Shown here piece after piece: positions 57,371-64,000 of a stretch of 64,000 bases of DNA (position 1 is the stretch's first letter; every line of letters starts with the position of its first letter). This DNA is from Plasmodium coatneyi. Taxonomy: Eukaryota > Apicomplexa > Aconoidasida > Haemosporida > Plasmodiidae. Below the pieces are notes generated by a model. It saw only the letters and a program-made list of their open reading frames with translations. It made no database searches and was not told the origin of the DNA. The position numbers and the translations under genes were made by a program. The DNA is taken from the NCBI RefSeq assembly GCF_001680005.1, contig NC_033561.1:124001-188000 (forward strand). Direction: 5' to 3'.

Positions 57371-58878
57371 TTAGTAAGGAGGAAGGGAGGAACATATTAC
57401 ATACTTTTGATAACTAATGTTTTTCCTGCTTTCATTTCTTCCTCCTTCTCTTCTACCATTATTATTTACTGCTCTTCTTCTTCTGAGTGGTGGTGCACTA
57501 TGTATAGTAGATGCTCTATCTTTTGTAGATGTTGACAAGTCTCCTGTTGTAGAAGTGTCCGCTGTAGAATACAGTGTGTAATGGTTGTCTGTGAATGTGT
57601 CATTTGTTGTTCTTGTGGACATGTCTTCTGTCAGAGTGTCGAGGTCCCTTCGGACGGACCTTTTTCGTCTATTGTTGTTGATGTTACTGCCTCCGAAGAA
57701 GGAGTATTTTATAAAAGAAAATGCAGAAGTATACTAAAGGAAAAAGAAGGGGTGGAAGAAATATGTATATAATGCACTTTTTAACATTTGTCCCCTTAGA
57801 GAAATAAATATTAATAGAATGTTACTATTCCTACTTTCAATTATTATTGTACCTTATATAACATAAAAGTAGCCAACGGTAATCCAATTAATGCAGATGC
57901 ACCTGACACAGCAGCAGGGGCAAGGGCACTGCTAGCAGAACTACCACTATCAGCATCACTAAAACTGCCACTACTACCAGCTTGATTTGGATTGGGATTT
58001 GGTACTTCTTTACACTTCAATTTCTTCAGAATATCATCCTTACAGTAATCTCCATCTCCCTCGCATTGAACTCGTTACAATATTTACCATCCCTATGTTG
58101 CCCTATTTCCGTATCGCAAACTTTTTCCACAGCAGCACATGCTGATTGAATGGCTGTTAGGTGAGCTTTATATTCCTCAGTACAGGATTTACCGGGTGGT
58201 TTCAGTTGTTTCTCTATTTGATCTTGGTCCTGCTGGTGCTCATATAATATTTTTGCATGTTTAAAGAGGTCTTCGTCCATGTCATCTTTGTATATAATTC
58301 CGCAACCATTCCCTGCGCCATGGGTTGTTCCACCAGGAATATTTTTAAATTCGTCGTAGATCTTTTTCATAATGTCTAAGAATGAGTCACCTACTTCTAA
58401 TTTTTTAATTAATATATCACCTAACCAATAATAGAAGAAAGTGCAAAGTTGACTGTAGGATGAATACTGTCCCCCTAGGCCGTATGGATAGCAGTGTGCT
58501 TTTACAATCTTCCCTGCATAACTTTTAACATTTGGATACCCCTGTAGCGCAGTCTCCAATGCACTTTTTATTTTTTCATAAGAATCAGGGGGATTACAGA
58601 AATTTGTGTCTCCACCGAATTCACGGTATGCTGCCTTTGAAGTTAAGTCCATCAAATTTCCTTCCTACAAATAAAATTTTAGTGGAATACATGAATATAT
58701 ATAAATAGATATTTCTATGTGTATTTCCTTAAACTTTTACATTTGCATTACACACTACACACCACTACACACTCGAAGAGGGTACTATTATATATGTGTG
58801 TATATAACATATGTTCATATATCCATATTGAATATAGCAACTGACCGTGAGTGTTTTCGGTGCTGCGGGTTTCACCAT
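57371..58878 (-). pseudogene. kir: KIR gene with a frameshift before the membrane segment
   Basis: Minus-strand exons: 58846-58878 (MVKPAAPKTLT, donor ACG|GTCAGT), 57853-58664 (812 bp) and 57371-57733 (120 codons plus stop). Exon 2 starts EGNLMDLTSKAAYREF with CTFFYYWLGDILI and runs normally to KYCNEFNARE at about 58050, then hits a stop at about 58026. In the next frame the expected continuation is intact (GDYCKDDILKKLKCKEVPNP.. and the membrane segment ALIGLPLATFMLYK). Exon 2 length is one base short of a multiple of three, fitting a single-base loss. The stalk after the shift contains PNPNPNQ, SSGSFSDAD, another piece recognisable from CD99. Exon 3 begins YTSAFSFIKYSFFGGS. As written the gene would give a protein without TM or tail; a sequencing error is the alternative. 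Confidence 0.75.
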
Positions 58879-60325
58879 TATTTATAGATATTTCCGCTTA
58901 TAATAGGTTTCTACTAAGAAGTACTTATACATGTAGAATAAATATATGAGAACTCCTCTGCTTCCACCTATTCTGTATAAATATATATATGTGCAGGCAA
59001 CTTTTCTCCTCTTTGCGCATTCGCACGTTCTTCAGGGTAAACATTATGCACAAGAATATGTGTGAAATTTCTACTCTTATGTATAATACACTCTGTTCAA
59101 TTTTCGAATGACCTCAGCATAATGTATATATGTGTATCGAATTGTTATATGTATATATAATTACAGTGAAAATATGTGCACAAAAAGTGAACGGGAAATT
59201 GTGAAATAGAAAGGAATGTGAAGGAGTAAGCCCTTCCTACACAACATTTTTTATTAGTTTATTTGTTTACTACTGTGTTATATGATAACTGTTTATTTGT
59301 GGAGCGTTGCTATTTCATTATTATTATTAACCGCATACCCAGCTCCTTTTTATTAGGAATATAGGAAGGTGTGCGTAAATTCCTTTTTTGGGGGACAAAG
59401 AATTGAGTGAGCGCGTTGTTATTTTGCGTTTTATTGTTATTTTAAAAGGGAGATGGTTATTAAGGAGAACTGTTAAAATATTGCTAAAAGATTGTGAACG
59501 GATTGATCACATGTATACAGTGTAGTTCATCTGAATAGAGCATTCCTTTCCCTTTTTCTTTAAGTATATGAATTTTAACCATATTTTATACTTCATATAA
59601 ATTTGTGTATGTGGGAAAGAAAGGTTAAAATACAGAGGAATATATATTAATTATATATGTGGGAAGAAAAAAATATGTGCCCACGCCTATAATAATGCTC
59701 TGTCGTACAACCTACTCCTTTTCCTTTTATTACCGTTTAGTAATAAGAATTCCATTTTATTCTGTTCCCCCCTTTTTCTGTACTTTCCCTTTAAAATTCG
59801 GTGGGTATGCACCATAAGAAAGTCATTCACATGGGGAAGATGTGCATATTATTTTATGTGAGCTAACCTTATATATTTTAATTTTATACGATATTTTAAA
59901 AGTTATACTGCATCACAACACGCCACACCCCATCTTCCTCTTTTCTTTTGTATAAAAGGATTATTCACTTTATTTTTTTTTATTTTTTTACATAAGTTCT
60001 TTTCTTTATAAAATATTCTATCTTTCTTTATAAATATGAGAACGCTTTTTCAAAAATGTCCGTACCCTTTTCTCCTCTTTTTTCGTGCTCTTCTATGTGT
60101 ACATTTCCCCATTTAGTTATATATACAAATGTAAAACAAGCAGAAGGAAGGAAATATGAAGAAAAGAAAGGAAAAAAAGAAGGAACGAAGGAAAAAAGGA
60201 AATAAAAGGAATCAATGAAAAAAAATAAAAAAAATTGGAAGAAAAAAATGTCATTTTTGTTTCTTTCCCTTACACACACTGTTTATAAAATTAGTGTTTA
60301 TTCATGTCCCTAGAGGAAGTGAATA
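58879..60325. other. Intergenic region between KIR genes
   Basis: 58879-59200 should hold the promoter of the KIR at 57371. 59200-60000 is AT-rich unique sequence with no supported gene. 60010-60135 is a copy of the SICAvar-block element (GCTTTTTCAAAAATGTCCGT..), 60140-60240 is GA-rich, and 60260-60320 is the KIR 3' flank motif. Confidence 0.5.
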
Positions 60326-61780
60326 TTACGTGGCATGATATTTTATATTGGTTCTTTTTTGCCTGTGTTGCGGTCGTTGCTGTTGTTCCGTACTCCTTCT
60401 ATTATTATTTCCCCTATTCCTTCCGCCTCTCCTGCGCCGTCCACGATTATATAAAGTAGAACTATCCGTAGAGTCTGCTATAGAACCTATGGTGGTAGAA
60501 TTATTGGTTGAATATAGTGTGGAGGTGTCTGTTGTTATCGTGTCGTCGTCTTCTGCGGATGCATCGAAGGTGCTTCTGGTAGATCTTTTTTTTCTGTTGC
60601 TGCTTCTTCCTCCTGCTTTATTCTTTCTAAAGGAATTATTTATCCAAGAAGGTAGAAGGTTATACTACGAAAGTTGTGTTAGGGTGGTAGGTGAAAGGAA
60701 GGTTGTGTTCGGGGTGGAAGGATTTGTATCATATAGTACAGTTCATTTTCTTTTTTCTTTTAATTAAAGACAAATATTAATAAAATGTTACTATTTATAT
60801 TTAAAAATGTGTTAATAGTGGTAATTATACTTTGTAAACAAGATATACGATTGTGGGTAGTCCCAATAGTGCAGCGGCAGAAGGGATAGCAATAGCGGAA
60901 GTAGTGTTAGTTCCGGTGGAAGAGGTTGTTCTACTTTCCTGAAGTGTCGAGGCAGCTTCTACTCCTTTGAACACTTCACATCCTGCTTCAGATGATCGTT
61001 CCCCTTGGCAGTATCTTTCATAGGTACTCTTGAATTTGGTACAATATGGATCGTTATTATCACTTTTACCACATTGTTGGCCCACGTCAGTAGGGTTGGA
61101 AGGAACCGTTGAGGGGGGAGTTGTTCTGACTTTACTTTGGTAATAATTATCACAGGCATTATAATACTTCACTAGTTGATCCTCATTTGGATAGTAGTCT
61201 TGGTTAAGGTCGAATTTTGTTTTATTTTTATTGAAATCTTCTTTGCTATTATGATTGTTTAAGAGATCACATTTATTTTCAGCAGAAGTAGCCTTCAATT
61301 CCTGGTATATTTTACTTATAGCATCCGAAATAGAACTTAATGCACCTTCGCCAAATAGCAGATGCCCCAACCAATAATAAAACCACGTACAGATATTATT
61401 ATCACCCGAACTGCTCTCCTTTATTTTATATACGAGGTTCCATGCACGCTCAATTGTGTTTATCCAACCTTTGAACTTAGCATATTCAGCTACGTTAGTG
61501 AATGATGATTCGGTCAATTTGTAAGAACTTTCGGGCTGGAGTCCCCCTTCATGCAACATATCATAGATCCGTTCTGAATATAATACAAGTGCATTTGGTG
61601 CTGGTCCTTCCATCTGTAGATGTGGAATTACAACATGTACTTGTACGTTTTTATTTTTTTCTTTTTATTTTCTTTTATTTTTTTCATTAAGTTATATATA
61701 AAAATATTATCTGTGCGAAGCAGTTGCAAAGTACAACTTGCATAAGAAACAATGTGTACTACTTGAACATCTGGTGCCAT
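60326..61780 (-). CDS. kir: KIR variant protein
   Basis: Minus-strand exons: 61769-61780 (MAPD, donor GAT|GTTCAA), 60831-61613 (261 codons) and 60326-60664 (112 codons plus stop), phase 0; about 377 residues. Exon 2 begins MEGPAPNALVLYSERIYDML, not the usual LPSK start, and has ERAWNLVYKIKES, CTWFYYWLGHLLFGEG near residue 80, CDNYYQSKV and CGKSDNNDPYCTKF. The membrane segment is AIPSAAALLGLPTIVYLVYK. Exon 3 begins YNLLPSWINNSFRKNK, is Arg/Asn-rich late (RRRRGGRNRGNNNRR) and ends NIKYHAT. Because exon 2 itself begins with ATG after a CAG acceptor, the four-codon first exon is likely but not certain. Confidence 0.87.
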
Positions 61781-62905
61781 GGTGTGTCATGATTTATAAG
61801 TGTGTGTATATTTTTATGTATGGGAATTTTATATATGTAGTTTGAATCTACATTATAGAATTGTATGTTATACTTGCTATTTATATATTCATATGCATTC
61901 ATATGTATTCATATGTATTCAATATGTATTCATGCATAAAAAATCATGCAGGATTTTATGCAGAAGAATCAATATGTACAGGAATTTCCTTTCTGCGCAA
62001 AAAGGAAATTTTTTGAGTGGGAGAAAAATTTTTTCATCGAATGTTGTACACTTTCCTTTTTTCGCTCATTTTTTTTGCATGCTCAAATTGATGTTATTAT
62101 TTAAAAGGGAGGATGGTTGTTATTAAAATACTGTTAACGTACATATATTGTACACTTTATATATGTGCATAAAACACATTTCCCTCCTCCTCTTCCGTTT
62201 AATGTGCGTACATTCATTATTCATATTTATGGAAATAGCTCAAATTTATTGGAGCTAAGGTAACCATGCACATGAAACATGGAAAAAGGAAGGGAATGGA
62301 AGGGAGAAAAAAGCGATTTTTTTTTTTTTTTCTAACTGATTTATATTCACCACTGTTGTATCTGAAGACTTATGAAAGAAACAAAACAGAAACAATACAA
62401 GAACAGAAAAATCTTTTTGGAGTGCAAATATGCAAACACATGAACATATGCATAACATTTCATTTATAATTTTTTTTAATGCTTAAACTGTATTTATAAT
62501 TTTTTTAACTACTCAAAATATGTGAGCATAATTTGGTGCTCCTCCTCTTTCATTTCACACCGTTAGAAGAAGAGGCGACATATAATTGAAGGGGGCAACA
62601 ATATATAATGAGAGAAAAAAAGTGCTCATTGTTTTTTATTATCTATCTTTCTATATATAAAAAAAAAAGAATACGAACTACTACAACTACTTCTGAAATA
62701 GTAGAATTATGCGTTAAATTGAACTACTTTTTTTGTCATTATTTTGAATTAATATATATTTTTATGTATGTATGTATTATTATACATTCTAAATCTTTCT
62801 TCATTTTAAAATATATATATGTAACACACACTCAAAAAAGAAGGAAGCATACAAAAAAAGAACACCAGCAGGCATGACAGAAAATGTGTGCGTGCGTTGT
62901 TTTCA
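61781..62905. other. Intergenic region with an orphan promoter copy
   Basis: 61781-62250 is AT-rich with TTCATATGTATTCATATG repeats (about 61885-61935). 62250-62835 is the duplicated upstream region described separately. No gene of the signal-peptide family follows it. Confidence 0.5.
62250..62835 (+). promoter_or_regulatory. Orphan copy of the signal-peptide/TM family upstream region
   Basis: It resembles 56105-56830 in reverse orientation, including the exact 33-bp block (62332-62364), CACCGTTAGAAGAAGAGGCG (about 62559) and TTTAAAATATATATATGTAA near 62805. It also matches 33836-34145 (TGTGAGCATAATTT, AGTGCTCATT, GTAACACACACT). Downstream, where an ATG and signal-peptide exon would be expected, there is instead a KIR fragment. 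Confidence 0.6.
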
Positions 62906-62965
62906 TTACATACGTTGATAGCTAATATTTTTCCTGTTTTCATTTCCTCTTCTATCATTATTTTT
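62906..62965 (-). pseudogene. Fragment of a KIR cytoplasmic exon end
   Basis: On the minus strand the last 18 codons of a KIR tail are recognisable (NNDRRGNENRKNISYQRM then TAA at 62906-62908). The end and the following bases (CATTACATACGTTGATA) are repeated at 63045-63062, the true end of the next KIR gene. The rest of the exon is missing. Confidence 0.6.
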
Positions 62966-63047
62966 TCTCCTTCCTCCGAAGGGGGTGGGGAGGGAAACAC
63001 TTTTTCAGGTGTTAGATACAACGGTGCATTACATTTAATGGTAGACA

Positions 63048-64000
63048 TTACATACGTTGATAACTAATATTTCTATGTTGCCCGGTCTTTCTATTATTCC
63101 TTCTTGTGGGTGGTGATGTTGTCCTACCACGATCATGTATGGTAGATGCTCCATCTGTTGTGGAATCGTCACCTATCGTGGAACCAATTGTGGAACCAAT
63201 TGTTGACAATTCGGTGGAAGTGTTATTTGTTAATGTGTCGAAGTTGTGTCTGATGGTGGATCTTCTATTCCTTCCTCTTCTGTTCCGTCTACTGCTGTTG
63301 CTATTTCCAAAAGTGTGATTACCAAACCAATTAGGTAGAAGATTATACTAAAAAATAAAAAAGAAAGTGGAAAGAGGGGGTGTAATGGTGGAAAGGTGTA
63401 TTATGTATTTATATATATATAGACTTATATATATGTATGTAAGTACATAGTGGTGCTAATAATTATGTTAATTATAGTTACTTTATATAAAAAAAATGCG
63501 GCAATTGTAGGAAGGCCTACTGTGGCGACCAATGCAGAAGGAATTGCAATGGAAGCAGTACCAGTTCCTTCGACAGAGGAGTCCGATGTGTGTGGAATTG
63601 ATCCTGTATCTGTTAACACACAATCCAATTGTAATTCACTTTTAGTGTGGTAATCCGGAAATAATTCCTTGAACTCGTCAAAGCACGGTCTATTGTTGTC
63701 GTTCGTACACTTTTCCTTCACTTCCTTATAGGCCCTTTTTACATTCTCTAAATATTTACGGTACCCTTCAGTACACTTCTTATTTTTCCCATGTCCTAAT
63801 TGTCCCTGTATATTATCTTCGTCTTTTTTATAGTCGAACAATTTCTTCAGCGGTTCAAATGCTTCCCTATCACTAAGGTACATAAACTCGCACCCACTTT
63901 TACCTTTACATTTATTCATTTCATTATAACATGGAGTCATAGCGCTTATGAACTTTATGTTATCCAATTTTTCAGATAATATTTCCCCTATCCAATAATA
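63048..64000 (-). CDS. kir: KIR variant protein, cut by the window edge
   Basis: Two minus-strand exons are visible: 63482-64000 (173 codons of the ectodomain exon, open at the edge, phase 0) and 63048-63347 (99 codons plus stop). The visible part starts at YYWIGEILSEKL, the pir signature, followed by CYNEMNKCKGKSGC, LFDYKKDEDNIQGQL, CTEGYRKYLENVKRAY, and the membrane segment IPSALVATVGLPTIAAFFLYK. Exon 3 begins YNLLPNWFGNHTFGNS, has a triple IGST/IGS repeat (STIGSTIGSTIGDDST) and ends NISYQRM. The N-terminal part and first exon lie to the right of the window. Confidence 0.9.

Noticed and set aside
56760..57417. Long open frames of TNT, QTQ, VVF or CVC repeats on both strands
   Set aside because: They are generated by the 9-bp satellite, which keeps every frame open; there are no flanking domains or splice context.

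Overview
The window is nuclear DNA of a simian malaria parasite of the Plasmodium knowlesi clade. It carries both of that clade's hallmark variant-antigen families, SICAvar and KIR, in an AT-rich background full of poly-A/T runs, GA-rich tracts and G-rich minisatellites with telomere-like GGGTT(T/C)A-type words. P. knowlesi is favoured over its relative P. coatneyi because two KIR genes carry a stretch recognisable from the host surface protein CD99, a feature reported for P. knowlesi KIR proteins. All genes are spliced. Exon borders given here were read by eye from GT/AG signals and checked for phase; none is backed by transcripts.

Layout. Positions 1-1010 hold the 3' end of an orphan KIR last exon (minus strand) and its flank. 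From 4626 to 7524 is a short four-exon SICAvar gene (plus), followed tail to tail by an orphan but intact KIR last exon (8093-8413, minus) and a 1.4 kb G-rich minisatellite field. From 11163 to 16711 is a seven-exon SICAvar gene (plus), again tail to tail with a KIR gene (17289-19296, minus). Four KIR genes then run on the minus strand (to 28149). The next four genes run on the plus strand: a KIR (31362-33051), a small signal-peptide/transmembrane gene (34317-35048), a two-domain KIR with a long CD99-like stretch (37100-39543) and another KIR (40746-42106). The right third mixes orientations: KIR minus (43638-45005), KIR plus (45901-47569), KIR minus with an exact CD99-like block (48731-50277), KIR minus (51860-53331), a second signal-peptide/two-TM gene with a perfect 30-bp repeat array (54756-55929, minus), a frameshifted KIR (57371-58878), an intact KIR (60326-61780) and a KIR running off the right edge (63048-64000).

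How the genes work together. SICAvar proteins are the schizont-infected-cell agglutination antigens shown on the red-cell surface; KIR proteins belong to the pir superfamily and are also expected on or under the infected-cell surface. The two small genes share a 26-codon signal-peptide exon and a common upstream sequence, and look like members of one unnamed secreted or exported family. The whole window is therefore an antigen-diversity locus. Its history of recombination is visible as duplicated SICAvar/KIR tail-to-tail blocks, orphan exons, inverted flank copies, a duplicated orphan promoter, and frameshifts in SICAvar tails and one KIR. No rRNA, tRNA, CRISPR or mobile-element genes were seen.
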